DNA of 64,000 bases from Isoetes taiwanensis (GCA_021234155.1 JAJEKV010000024.1:17197030-17261029); one strand, 5' to 3'. Shown: positions 34,701-46,440, counted from the first letter of the stretch. Translations and numbers: made by a program. Notes: generated from the sequence alone by a model not told the origin.

Positions 34701-37417
34701 CTTTTGAGCCTTATGTCCACCTTTAGCATAGTCCATGCCTTCATCCCTTTGCAGTGTTGTATACAGGTCATATCATACCCCATTTGAGTCATTAATTCCT
34801 ATACTTTTGTTTTGTAGAGTTTGTATTGCTAGTCCTCTACTTGTTAGTCCTTTCCACTCACGCTTCCTATTTTGCTCTAGAGTTGTTTGTTACATGCTTG
34901 ATGTGGGAGGCATCGTTAGTTGGTGGCCCGTCGGGTTTTGTTACGCGAATTGCATTTGTAGTGCTCCTTTGGAGGGCCTCTTACAGTTATTTGTGTGCTT
35001 GTGTTGGACCTTGTAGTTATGTACTGTTCAATTTCGAGTGTTGTCTACGTGCTCGGGTGGCGGTTTGGAGGGCAGTCCACCTCAGTAGATCCTTGTGCCA
35101 GTGTGCGGTGGTATACAAGACTGCTCAGACTTGTTGTCTTTCTAGCCTCCTTTTGCCTTATAGTAGTCGCCTGCTTGCAGTTTTTGTAGTGTTTTAGATC
35201 TCATTCACTTTGTTGTATGTCTGACCCTATTTTCATTGGAAGTTCAGTAGTTCTTGTTTCCATGGCCTCGTCTTCTGTCTATCCTAGTCATTTGGATCTG
35301 CTCTGTCCTGACGCTCATTTTTTCGTTGCCTCCTTTCTTTTTAGGTGATGACATGATTGTTTAGTCATTCGTTTTCCTCATTTTCTGCCTCTTTTTTCAG
35401 CATGGGTATTTGGTTGGGTGCAACTAGGCTCTAGAAGTATGATTTATCTGCGTTTCAAGATTAGCAGATAAATCCGCTTCTTGAGGCTAGTTGAGAGCGT
35501 TCCCTTAGAGTATTTATAGCCTTGTGCATCTCTTTCATTTTCATCAGCCGTCTTTGAGCCCCTCCCTTTGTGGTGCATATCCCGCCCCCCTCCCCCTCAT
35601 TTAAGCCAAGTAGCACGGTTGGAGTTTTCTTTTGCTCAATTCTCATAATGGTTTATGTATGATTTGGAGGGTTCGTATGGAAGGTCTTTGGGTGGAGGAT
35701 AATGGCCCTCGTGTCACATGATGGTGTTTTGGCGCGGTGGTCCTTGTGCCAGGGTTATGGTGGCCTTTGTGTCAAGTGATGGTGATGTGACTTGGGGTGG
35801 TGGCCCTCGTGCCAAGGTTATACTGGCCTTGGTGCCAAGACTGGGTCCATGTATATGTTGTTTCTTCCTTTTGCAGGGAGACGTCCTTTGCGGGTTTGCG
35901 AGAATCTTGGCATGTTGGGGTCGTGTTGGACGTTAGCGACGAAGGCCTTTGAATCTCTATGAACGTATTTGAGTTTTGGATCCTTTGTGGTACTTTGATG
36001 CTTTTGTATGCCCAAAAAGGCCGGTGTGCATGAGGGATTATTAGAAGTGGAATATTTTTGTACTGCTATTTTGGAAATAAAGGGGAGGGCCACATGGCTC
36101 ATTCATTCATTAGCATGGGTATTTGGTTGGGTGCAACTAGGCTCTAGAAATATTGTTGTCCCAAGTGAGCTTCGTAAAGGGCACTGGCCTGCTCAGCCCA
36201 GCAAATACTATAAAGGATTCAAAGGTGAGGATTATCAGAAGTTTGCTCAGTGGTGTTTAGCAGAAATGCTAAGGAGATTTCCAGATCATGTTATCCCAGG
36301 TAATTAATCTCATTTATATGTCTAGATTTTTATTTTTATTTTTACTCATATATACTTTGCAGTCGAAGTGAAGCAAATTGGAATTTTACTTGTAAAGTTT
36401 GTCCATTTCTTCTTCGGATGGAGTCGAGTTCATGGATGCTCAGAGCGTGATCTCAATAGGATGAGAAAGGTGCTTACATCTTGATGGGTAAAATCCGAGC
36501 AGCAATTTGGATGTAATGCATCTCCAAAGCAACATAAACTTGGTGAGTTCATCAAAAATTTAATTCTTAGTAGCATAACATTCTTAAATTTTTATTCTCA
36601 CTCTACAAGAGTTGGTGAAGTCATTGATGATATTTTGAGGCATGGACCTCATGATGGCACCTGGTGTTTCCCTCAAGAGCGAGATGTGAAGATCCATAAG
36701 CAAGTGAAGACCAACAACTTGGAAGTTGAACTTACCTATATGAAGTATCATTCCTTGAAGCCGAAGAAGGCAATCCTGGTGAGTACACTTTGAAAGAGGT
36801 ACATAAGTACATTTGGCTACCAGTTGGCATTCAAGACCATAGGAAAGGAATTATTCGAGTGCCATCAGTAGAAGTAGCTAAAAGCATTATGGATAAGTTA
36901 GAGTACCTTCCAAATCATTGTGGCTGCAAGGAGGCCATTGCCAAGAAGGGCATAGTTATAGGATCAGCCAGGAGTGAGCAAAAAGGGGTGATTATAGACT
37001 TGATTGGTTTATGGAGCTGAATGGTTTACATGGTCAAACACTTATGAAGAGGCAAAGTTACAAGTTTAAGAAGGTTCTTTTTTGTGGAACAATATATAAA
37101 GAAGGAGACTATGTGTCATCACAAGAGTTGAGTGAGGAAAACTATATAGAGCCCAAGGGTAATATATCAACAATCTTTGTTCATGAATCTGTTGGAGAGC
37201 TAAAGAGTTACTACAAGACAAACTACTTCTATCGAGGTAACAAAGATCCATTTACAGAAGCATGGATCCTTTCCTTAGATATAGCCTTTGGAAAGACCAG
37301 GTTTATTAACTCTCTAGTTCAAAAGTTCATCCCTGTGCCATACAATGATACAAAGATTCTAGGGTATGAGCTAATTCAACCACTTACGGACCAACATGTA
37401 ATCTTTCGACTGGTATA
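28717..37417 (+). CDS. DDE transposase of CMC-like element, many exons (TNP2-like)
   Basis: Probable exons: ~28720-28982, 29054-~29191, 29205-29419, ~29519-29891, 29972-30298, 35401-35436 and/or 36114-36299, 36363-~36470, ~36610-36778 and further frames to 37417. Motifs in order: CKNCGSIY (zinc-like), HDGFQFSKS (first Asp), YPILFVPQKG, LCDPLLQEL-like FCDPLLQELKTLF, MGDHLAQLD (second Asp), GGTNCRRG, YGFHPHEDLVFDL, and HGPHDGTWCFPQER with KTNNLEVEL (Glu). The layout matches the transposase domain of TNP2/CACTA and Plavaka-type elements. Some exon links need checking, and the TAA/TAG codons between blocks may mark decay or introns. It would cut and paste the 12.3-kb element. Confidence 0.65.
30299..30435 (+). 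repeat. R1: 137-bp repeat at start of transposase intron
   Basis: It begins with the splice donor GTATGA. An 11-bp perfect inverted repeat follows (GATTTATCTGC / GCAGATAAATC, 12-nt loop), then TATTTATAGCC. R2 at 35437-35574 is identical except for one extra G. Confidence 0.9.
30436..35400. other. long transposase intron, non-coding, with internal tandem repeats
   Basis: No gene is seen in 5 kb. Local repeats: 31878-31920 recurs at 31924-31966 (gtggtaatctatttctatag...). A block at about 33138-33262 recurs diverged at 33347-33472 (cttagcatatggatatttaa-type). The stretch is T/G-rich on plus and ends with a strong acceptor (polypyrimidine, TTTTTTCAG at 35400). Confidence 0.6.
35401..35436 (+). 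repeat. X: 36-nt mini-exon, copy 1
   Basis: It has a strong acceptor before and GTATGA after. It encodes WVFGWVQLGSR in frame with exon 29972-30298. It is identical to 36114-36149. Confidence 0.7.
35437..35574 (+). repeat. R2: 138-bp repeat, start of second intron
   Basis: It is near-identical to R1, including donor, hairpin and TATTTATAGCC. The sequence after it (35575-36113) is unlike the first intron and has diverged repeats of ggtggtccttgtgcc type at about 35700-35845. Confidence 0.9.
36114..36149 (+). repeat. X': second copy of the mini-exon, start of the main exon
   Basis: It is preceded by TTAG and continues without a donor into IVVPSELRKGHWPAQPS. It is identical to 35401-35436. Confidence 0.75.
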
Positions 37418-37555
37418 ATAAGTATTAATAAGATTACTGCAAAGGTTTAAATGTTATTAGTTACATTAGTGGTGTTCTCAAATTGGCAATCTAAAGCAAC
37501 ATCCACTTTCTAGAGCAAGAATCTCTGAAATATTAACTTAAATATAATCATTATC

Positions 37556-38224
37556 CTCCTTTTCCTTCATTCCCTTTTTTATGTGAATCCCTATTTCTCC
37601 TCATCCCCATTCTCCTCATCCCCCCATTCTAAATTGCAATTCCCCCATCGGGCCCTCATTACCCTTACTAATCTTACCCTCCATTCTAAATTGCAATTCC
37701 CCATTGTAAATTGCAATTCTCCATTGCTCCCTCATTACCCCTACTAACCCTGGCTACCCCATTTCTCGTCATCCCCCATTCTTCATTTTTTTAGTAGAAA
37801 TCCCCATATTCTAAATTGCAATACTCCTATTACTCCTTCATTACCCCCAGTAGCCCTGACTACCCCATTTCTCTGCATCCCCCATTCTTCATCTCTTACA
37901 GAAAATCCCCATGTTCTAAAATTGCAATCCCTCATTACTCCCTCATTACCCCTACTAACCCTAACTACCCCCTTTCTCCTCATCCCCCATTCTTTTTTTT
38001 TTTAAGGAATCCCCATGTTCTAAATTGCAATCCCCTTATTACTCCATCATTACCCCTAGTACCCCTGACTACCCCATTTCTCCTCATCCTCCATTCTTCA
38101 TTTTTTATAGAAAATCCCCATGTTATAAATTGCAATCCCCCCATTACTCCCTCAATACCCCTAACATAGAACTAAAATCCACTTCTCCTCAAAAAATTAT
38201 CCTTTGCTCGTCAATCCCCCATTT
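37556..38224 (+). repeat. right subterminal tandem repeats
   Basis: About six diverged units of roughly 110-120 bp: C-rich runs (ctaccccatttctcctcatc), then agaaatccccatgttctaaattgcaat. They are similar in style and strand composition to the left array. Confidence 0.8.
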
Positions 38225-38268
38225 CCAAAAGGGGGTATTTTAAGGAGGGTGTGGGCATTTTTTATGTG
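38225..38268 (+). repeat. right terminal inverted repeat of CMC-like element
   Basis: It ends ...TATTTTAAGGAGGGTGTGGG, then CATTTTTTATGTG and flanking TAA. The reverse complement matches the left end. Confidence 0.7.
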
Positions 38269-38271
38269 TAA

Positions 38272-41200
38272 CATTATGCAACCATGATTATACTATCATC
38301 TAGGCACACCATCTCTAGATATATCATTGCATAGAAGCACATAGAAGCCTAACTTTCCCTCCCCTAGGAAAGCCCTTTTTAGAATGTCATATGAACCACA
38401 GTGCAATTTTATTATCTATTGTTTAAATTAGGATTTTCCGATTTGGAGGAAAACCTTTTTAGTTTTTTTCCTACATGATTTTCCTAAGGTTTGGGCCCTT
38501 TTGGCTGCCGGGAAAAAAAAACCGATTTCAAAAAATCGAAATACCTATCTATTGTTGGATTTCAATTTCTCCAACCAATGCAATTTTTGGCAAATCGATT
38601 TCCTCCGTTTCGATTTTCGGCATGCATGTGCCACGATTGGGCCTGCATGCTTTCTTTCTAATCGTGAAAGGCATCAAAGGCTTCATAACTAAATTGGTTG
38701 TTTTACCTCCAGGCCCTTTTGGTAGAAACTGCAGGAGCTTTCTGTAATCGAGCAAAGGGTTTAGGTTTTTGCCTATGGCAGCAAAGTCTTCTATGGAGCT
38801 ATGTCAGGTACACTTTAGTAATCTAAAGAGCATTTTGCAAGACGCAAGGATGAAAGGGGAAAGCAGGGATCGACCAAGAAGCTGCAAGAAGAAGCACAAA
38901 CGAGAAGCACAAATTCAAATTTATGATTCAAAAAGGGTATAGAAAATACGTTGAAATTGTGATACAGGATAGGATCCAACTGATTAGTGGAGCTATTCAT
39001 TGATGCTGCCTTGGAGGCCAAATCCGACGCCTCTAAAGATCTATGGGTTCTCCTTAAATGCCCCTGCTGATCAAAAATTGTTCTTTCTATAATCCTTGCC
39101 TCCACCATATTTTACAGTTTTACAGAGGCGGATCTCCAATATTCGCTGCTCCATCACGCTTTACACTGGGCTTTGCCTTGATTTGAACAATGGTCGCAAG
39201 CTCAGGCCATGCCGAAGAGCAGAGGACGTGCACTGAGGAAGTTCTGATCAAGATCATTCTGCCTGTGTTATCAATTGCGAAGAAATGAAATGATCCATGT
39301 CTGGGTAATTCGTATTTGGGCAAGAACTTCGATCGCCACTTCATATCGCTTCCTGAGGTAAGATCCGATTCGAGATCTGAGTAGTTCCTAGAAGCAAGCC
39401 CTGCTAATTTCTTTTCTCCTTTGTTTATATTACTTCGAGCGCACACAGACCAATTAACCCAGGACTGCCGTAAGCCAACTTTTTTTCGCTGTAAGCTTTC
39501 TCTTTAGAGTTAGGGTGCATTCCCATTACCGTAGAACCCAGTTCTGGGAGTTTTGCCATGTAAGCAAATCGAAGGCTTGGCATTCTGAGTGCATATTTGA
39601 GCCTTTAGAGGCAGATAGAACAGTAGAAAATCTGCAATATCGGCTCCAATCGTAGTTTTATGCATCGCAGGGTTTTATGGAATTCTGTCTTCATCTCAAG
39701 TTTTCTGCTTTCCATTTTTTTTAAGATTAATCTTTATTGTTTTCCATAAGCATTGGCAGGTACTTGCCAGCATGAAGCATGAAGTATCAAGCCATTCTTC
39801 TTCTTCTTCTTCTTCTTCTTCTTCTTCTGTAATTGTTTTGGTTTGCCCAACAGATGCACATTTTGAAGCTTTTAAGTTTTGGATGACACTGCAGACAGCC
39901 GTTCTAATATTGTAAAGCCAAGGTATGCTGAAACATGTATATCCCATTTGGAATTCATGATTAAGTCGTCATAATCCCAATGTGGGTACATGCAAATTAT
40001 CTTGAAGCAGATGGAAGATGCTGACACATGCTTCAGTTTCTTAAGCAGGCCAAAAGATATACACTTATTCTATTTGCGTTGCAAATCGACATGTCTAGAT
40101 CATAGCGAAGGTGGAAAAGCTTCTTCTTGAAATAGGATCGTCACTTTTCTGTTTTTAATTGTTTTATGATAATTTATAGATAAGAAGAGTCTAATATATG
40201 TAAAAGGAGCAGATATTAGAGCTAGATGTTAGAGCTGGGAATTTTGTTGATGCACGTAGGCAGGATTACCTTATCATATTTGCGAGTATCTAGACGTCTG
40301 GGTGTTTACTATTCTACAAATTTGTACAGTTTGCTTGGAGTGAGCCTATATTGAGCATGTTCTACATGCTAAGAACAACCAAAATCATGATGTGAGGATG
40401 CTTGGATGCTAGATATATATATTGCTACAATTCTTCCTTAGTTTGTGGTGTTTGTGTTGTGCAGGTTCCATGCAAGGGTTGCAGGTGCTATGATATGGGA
40501 GGAGGAAAAGTATGAGATGGTAAATAAAGTAAGTAGAATCCTTCACTGAATTATTGTTCATTTCATTATCGAGAGTATCGCAGCCTTTGTATGTATGCCT
40601 ATTTTACATGAACATGACTTGAAGCAAATGTGAAAATGTTGGCCAGAATGGTACTGATAATAGTTTATTGTTTGAAACCATCACATTTGGGCATGGCCTT
40701 AAACTAGAGGTTCCTAGCATTCTACCTTTTTATTTCACAACTTCATTTATCAGAGAAGCACTTTATCTAGGCTTGATTAGTTGCAGTAAAACACTCTGAT
40801 CTTGCCGCAGCTTAATATATCATAATGTAATCTATTGCAAGTGCTTCATTGTCATTCCTTCTTTTTCATTTCTATTTTTGCTGATATACTGACTCCTGTT
40901 GTGGCTTTGCATGTCTATGATCAATGGTGTATCTGTATTCTCTGTGTTGAATACAAACGATGGGGACATGCTTAGATTGTTCACATTATTACTGGCTGCT
41001 ACTAGGTAATGAAGTTGTATCAAGTCTTCATGGTTTCTGCTACAAAATATCATATGGAAACTGCTAAATGTTTGAATTCGATGCGCCACACATTGTTGTA
41101 TTCATTGGCAAAGTTGGCAATGAATTTTAGCAAATATGTGTCTGTTACAAAAGGATTATATGCAATGTGGAAAAGCTCTTTACGTGTTTCACAAAGCTAT

Positions 41201-41780
41201 TAGGAAGCTACTTTTGTGCCTCCGACCGTAGAGATAACCTCCTTTATTTATATTTTATGTTTATGCGCTTCCTATGATTTCTCATCCATTACTGTCCACA
41301 TGTAACATTAAAGAAGTCTTGCTTGATGACACATTTCACATTCTCACTGCTTAATGATGTCTCAAAGTTGACATTTTAGCTGTTAAGAGGTGCTGGTAGA
41401 TTTATTTTAGTTGTAAGCATGTGCATCTTACTCAACTGTCCACTAAATATTTCATACACTATGTCAGGATGACTTCTAATACAAGAGCAGACTGTTCGCT
41501 CTCTCTCTTCTAATTTTTTATGTCTCCATCTCCAAGTTCTTTAACTTGATTAAAGTCCAAATTTTTGTTTTCAACTACTGGAAGGTCAGTGTGATTTTGC
41601 TACACATGACTATACAAATTAGCAGGGCCATATTTAGAAGTGGAGAGGTCTTGCCATTTTGGAATGAGACTATGCACACTGCATTCAGGAGACCCATTGC
41701 TTCTGCCAAAGCCAAGATGTGAAGGAATCCAAATTGTTTACATGTATGTCTTCGCCATGCAACAAATACCGTGCGTAGCT
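38272..41780. other. mostly non-coding; microsatellite and a possible exon pair
   Basis: A (TTC)n microsatellite lies at 39795-39828. A possible exon near 40465-40528 (FHARVAGAMIWEEEKYEMV, AG before, GTAAGT after) may splice to the frame 41009-41203 (MKLYQVFMVSATKYHMETAK). I do not recognise the product. Nothing else is supported. Confidence 0.35.
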
Positions 41781-41782
41781 AT

Positions 41783-42885
41783 ATGATTGGGGCCATCACC
41801 ACATCTGCTCGCACCGGTCGAAAGCCTGCCCTTCCAGACGGGTCGAGGTTTGGGGCCCTGGCCGCCTCTTTGGCGACACGGAATGACTTGGAGCAGGTGC
41901 GTAAGGCATTTTTGGCACGGGCACTTGGGGTGAAACCTTCAGCCCCCTATCGATTCTCGCCATAGAAATCGGATTCTTGCCGCCACAGTGGCAGCCCTTG
42001 ATAGACACATCGCCTATTTTCGTAAAGTGGTTACTATGGGTGATGCTCGGCCCCGCACCGGCTTACACTGTGGCCATGAGTCCGCAGCCGCTTAGGGCCC
42101 GTTGGAGGGGTAAGAGGGATCGCTGGTTCGCCAGATGGAACGTCGGCAGAGCACGATGCGTCTACCGGGCGCAATGGCCGACGATCGTGGCGGCCGCGGG
42201 AGTACTTAGATGCTTGTTTCCTTGGCAAGCTCGGGACCCCATTGCTCTAGAGCAGGTCAAAATGGCCCATTACAAGGAGCACATCAACCCCCAGTGTTAG
42301 CCCGGGGCCCACAACTCTACCAAGTTCCCACCGCCCCTCGAAACGCCAAGACTCATTGCCTCCATTCGCACAGTGCCCACCATCTTCGCGATCGAGACGG
42401 GCGGTGGATTGGGGAGCCCCGCCAGACAGGCTCTGTCGCCGCCAAACGGGTGCCATTGAGGATGAGTCTCACACTTTCCAGAGTTGCCCAGTGTTCAGTC
42501 AGATCCGGGCCAGATACGCTCCCTTAGTACGGCCGGACGTGCCCTTGCATTGGCTGATGAACACACCGTCGAGACGCGCCCCTCGGGTCATACATCCAGA
42601 GGTACCGGACCTCGCGAGGTCACATTTGCCCCGCTTTGGTGTCCGTGACTAGGCACTACGGGGTGGTGCATGATCAGATATATTGGGATGTTTCTCGCAT
42701 TTTATATGATTAGCACGGTTTGTCGGCAGGCCGATTGTTGCCACGGTTTTTCCCTCGAAAACCCTTCGGGGCGGGGGTTTTTTAATCCGGGCAGTAATCC
42801 GCTTGCTGCGTTTTTGTATTGGGTCCCATAGACCGATTGGTCTCCGTGGACGATAAAAGTACCTTCCTTCCTTCCTTCCTTCCTT
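41783..42885 (+). mobile_element. LINE family B, 5'-truncated copy with (CCTT)n tail
   Basis: Broken frames give LEQVRKAFLARALGV, then CRRQTGAIEDESHTFQSC, a zinc-knuckle like that of LINE A, at 42440-42500. The 3' UTR carries the TTCG hairpin (42754-42782), the gtattgggtccc block, the AGACC-gatt-GGTCT stem (42830-42843) and a CCTT tail (42862-42885). The sequence is GC-rich against AT-rich flanks. The 5' break is approximate and no target duplication was found. Confidence 0.8.
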
Positions 42886-44106
42886 CTATATAAGAAGTGA
42901 TGTCATTCAAACTTCATATTTTGACCCTATCATGGATGAATTACTTCTAGCCTTTGGTTTGCTAGCCTATCTATGATTGTAGGTATTCACAACGGGCAAG
43001 TTTTCAAAACATGAAATTCATATCTCAATCTACCAAAGGGAAGTCATTGTGATTATAAAGGCCCATCAACAAGGATAATGCACAATGGCAAGCTTTCAAA
43101 ATATGAAATTCATATCTTAATCTACCAAAGGGAAGTCATTGTGATTATAAAGGCCCATCAACAAGGATAACGCACAAGGAAAATTTCATTAACACTGGTA
43201 GTCCAAGTAAGATGAGTGATAACGTCCTCCATAAGTGATGGTCTGGCAACCATGATGCTATATGGTTACAAGTCATGGGAGATATTATACCCTTAAAAGA
43301 TAATCAGCTCTTTATCCACTTTATGCATTTTATATGGCAACAAAAGCCACACCATATTGGAAATAACACTTTCAATCTATTATAAGTTAACGTGTGCTCT
43401 TGGATGATGTGCTCTTAGGTGTCATATGATTTCGTAAAACTTTGCACATGATGCAATAACTGTAATGATTGCTCTCCTAAAATCTATGGAGGACGAGCAA
43501 TACTTTCTCTTCATTGCAATTTTAGTTTTAGTGTATTTCCTTCTACAAGTGCCACATGAAAGTAACAATGAAATAAAATTGGCTCAAGAACCTTCGTGCA
43601 TACGCATTACAAGGCACGCATATTCATCTAAACATTCCATGGCATAAAAGCCATACTCCCGACTCCAATACATTGGTGTGCAACTTCCATCCGCGGACTT
43701 AAAGTGAACAACCACATCAACTATAGAGGTGGACACAACCACATCAACTATAGAGGTGGACACAACGATCATGATGCATATACATTGCACTAAGACATGA
43801 GCCAACCATCATGGTGCATGTACACGTAACAAGACATGAGCATCCAAATTTAATGATTTAAGTATATTGTCAAGGCCTTCAATGCCCCAAAGTTAATGCA
43901 CCTCTTCTCAAGTTTCCCTTGGGACATCTAAGAAACCGTCATATATCCCTATGGGATGCTGTGGGATGTGAAACTGAACCCATAGGACACCTACAAATTA
44001 TTTAAATGCAACAGGAGACAACATCATCTACAAATGCAATGATGTAAGTCCAATTCCTACAATGAAACCGTACTTATGCCCGGCAACGCCGGGCACCCGT
44101 TACTAG
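42884..44106 (+). mobile_element. non-autonomous Helitron (3' end clear, 5' end tentative)
   Basis: The 3' terminus has an 8-bp stem TGCCCGGC-aac-GCCGGGCA (44077-44095), then CCCGTTA and CTAG (44103-44106) followed by T, the classical Helitron end. A possible 5' end, TCTATATAAG, lies at about 42884 next to the LINE tail, but the expected A before TC is not there. Inside are a 104-bp tandem duplication (42984-43170) and a short duplication at 43707-43760. No coding sequence. Confidence 0.6.
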
Positions 44107-45240
44107 TAATCTATGAATTGGGTTAAATCCCTAAACATTTTAACAATGAGGTCATGACTTGTCAATCAAATCTACTAGATCTGTTACTAAATACTTCATC
44201 TAGAGCATGCTTCATGCATCTTACCAGACCCGCGAGTGTTCCATACCAGACTTATGTCCAGAAGCTCCCATAAGCTTCCCAAGATCTTCTCCTCCATGGA
44301 GAAGCATCACACCTTAACTTTCTTTATCATTTATTCCCTTAGCTATATTAACATCCCATGAAATTCCTTAATGCTTTTTCTTAACTTCTGTTTATTCTTA
44401 TTAAGCCCCTATGTCCCATGCTGTGGTCACATCCAAAAGCCCCATAAACTATTCCAAAGGCTTCCAGTATTACAATTTAAGCATGTTCCTTCTTCTGTGT
44501 CTCTCACCATGACCTCACAGTTTAATTCTTATTCGTGCACAGATTATAACTTTGTTAATACACTCAATCTCTACAAATCTATTTTTGCATTCAAGCTCGT
44601 TCTCTTCATCATAAGAAGGAATCAATTTAATCCTTATTAATCTCATAACCAATCAATCTCATAACCAATCCAATTCTTAGATCTCTGAATTCAAGAATCT
44701 CTTTTCATTTATTCACAATTCAAAACATCCCCTAGTGTAAGTTGTAAACCACCCACCTGATAATTCTTTCAAGGACCCCTTGCAGATACTTGTGCCTCAA
44801 AAATTCCGCTTCTCACTCCAAGAATCAATCTGTAGAAGAAGGTACATGCGCAGTCAATTCTGACACATCTTCATAATTTCCACCATAACTCCACCATACG
44901 GATGAATTTCGGCTTGATCAGATCAATCAGGAAAGATGACTTGAAGATCTTTCTAGCAAAGTAAAAATTATCTGAATTGGATCTCGGGTTGCCGAGATAT
45001 GACTCTCCAAACTCCGGCCAGCAAAACTGCACAAAAATTACTCCTTCCACATCCTTCCAGAAACCCTCACAGAAACTGATGCCCTTTTTTTGTCTCACAT
45101 GAACTTTGTATAAACTTCTCATACATAGTATGTATTTCTTATGCACTGACCATTTGGAATAATCTCAATAAGCATCGATAGGAAAAGGTAAGTTACATAT
45201 CTATTAAGGGGCTAGGCATCATTGTGTAGTGTAAAGCCAG
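44107..45240. other. no gene recognised
   Basis: AT-rich sequence without a recognised domain or clear repeat, except possible continuation of the LTR-like segment whose matching part starts at 45241. Confidence 0.4.
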
Positions 45241-45548
45241 AATGGAGCTAAAAATCTAAGATCTCGTGAGCCTTTAGCAAGGCTTTTGTGGCTACTGGAT
45301 AAACTTGATATTGTGTATTCTTAGAGCGTGAAGCATTTTGGATTGAGTAGAATCAGATATTTATGTAAATGAGGGTTGCGCTCAATGTGTAATTGGATGT
45401 ATTGAGATTAAAGATTCAATTCTTTACCTTGAGGAATGTTGCTGCATTGACATAACATAATTCATGCATACCAACTTATCAATGTTAATGCAAGTTTTTA
45501 ATGGGATCTCGAGTTACCTAGAGGGTTAACCCGGCAGACCCGTTATAG
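45241..45548 (-). repeat. LTR-like segment, inverted partner of 24967-25275
   Basis: On minus it begins tataacgggtctgccgggtt and shares long runs with the left copy. Divergence appears well over 10%, so the two are old family members rather than ends of one recent element. Confidence 0.55.
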
Positions 45549-45559
45549 TTTCTCCTCCA

Positions 45560-45769
45560 TTGTACTATTGCAATGATATCGAGTCTTGCCTAAAAGAAAT
45601 ATCGTGCATTGTTGAAGCATTTCATAGAAATGGGTTCAAGAAAGATAAGCTTCTGCACATCATTGTAAACATGTTGCAGGCTAATGACTTCCCTGAGGCC
45701 AAATGTGATCCTTCTACATTAAGGAGACATCTCATTGGTCAAAAGCAAACATATATGGAATTAACCTAA
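45560..45769 (+). other. unrecognised 69-codon open frame
   Basis: The frame reads MYYCNDIESCLKEISCIVEAF... and ends LIGQKQTYMELT. Its composition is protein-like (balanced Lys/Glu/Leu, no low complexity), unlike random frames nearby. I do not recognise the family and see no partner exon. It may be a gene fragment joined to the LTR-like segment just upstream. Confidence 0.3.
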
Positions 45770-45990
45770 CAATCTGTATTCTATTTGGCATTGTTACATG
45801 CAGCAGTAGTTGTCTATGCGTGTTCAAGCAAATTTGTTATTTGCTTGCACCGTTATCTTTGTATATGTGGAGCAGCTGGCACATACATAACGATATAGGG
45901 AGTGGTGCTCAGCATACTCCATTATACATATTGGGTCTGTATGTATAGCTGTGGGTTGGTGGTGCCCCTCCCCCTCCCCCCTTCCCCCCG

Positions 45991-46048
45991 AGCACGCACG
46001 CACACACGCACACGCACACGCACGCATGCACGCACGCACGCACGCACT
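45991..46048. repeat. (CA/CG) alternating microsatellite
   Basis: Alternating gcac/acac units over about 58 bp form a purine-pyrimidine tract that could adopt Z-DNA. Confidence 0.9.
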
Positions 46049-46440
46049 CTATTGTGCAATCTTTTTTCTTCCAAGGATTCATTGACAAGAAAATGAAGGT
46101 ATTAAGACCCAGTTGTCGGTAAAGATAGGAGGCATCATTAAGATGCTGTACATTTATCCTTACTGAATGCAATATCAAATTTTCTAATGATTAGTAATTG
46201 GGAACGTTAAAGTGCTATGATTAACTGTCAATTAGAGGTATTACTAATAAATTGCCCACCGTTGGTGGGCTTTACATGTGACTATTCACCTTTTGTGATT
46301 ATTCCATGTGATTGTTCACAAACAATGGGGTAGTGATGTGTTACCAGTAGTTTGAGGAGCCCCTTAAATATCGGATGCCATCACTTTTAAACCATGGCTA
46401 TATCTAGGTCTTTAACATGTTAAAACCACATTTAATAACA

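Larger units (their letters stand above)
25979..38268 (+). mobile_element. 12.3-kb CMC/CACTA-like DNA transposon
   Basis: Ends are CACATCAAAAACGATGCCC... and, inverted on the right, CACATAAAAAATGCCC.... They continue as CCTCCTTAAAAT on both sides and are flanked by TAA at 25976-25978 and 38269-38271. C-rich tandem repeats lie just inside each end. Internally there is a DDE transposase gene on plus with DGF, GDHLAQ and FPQER boxes, and a divergent gene on minus. A 3-bp target duplication, subterminal repeats and a TNP2-like transposase together fit the CMC superfamily. CACAT replaces the usual CACTA. Confidence 0.75.

Noticed and set aside
30299-35574. R1 and R2 as LTRs of a 5.3-kb LARD-type element
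   Set aside because: No TG...CA ends, no primer site after R1 and no polypurine tract before R2. R1 begins exactly at a splice donor and R2 follows the duplicated mini-exon, so an intron duplication explains it better.
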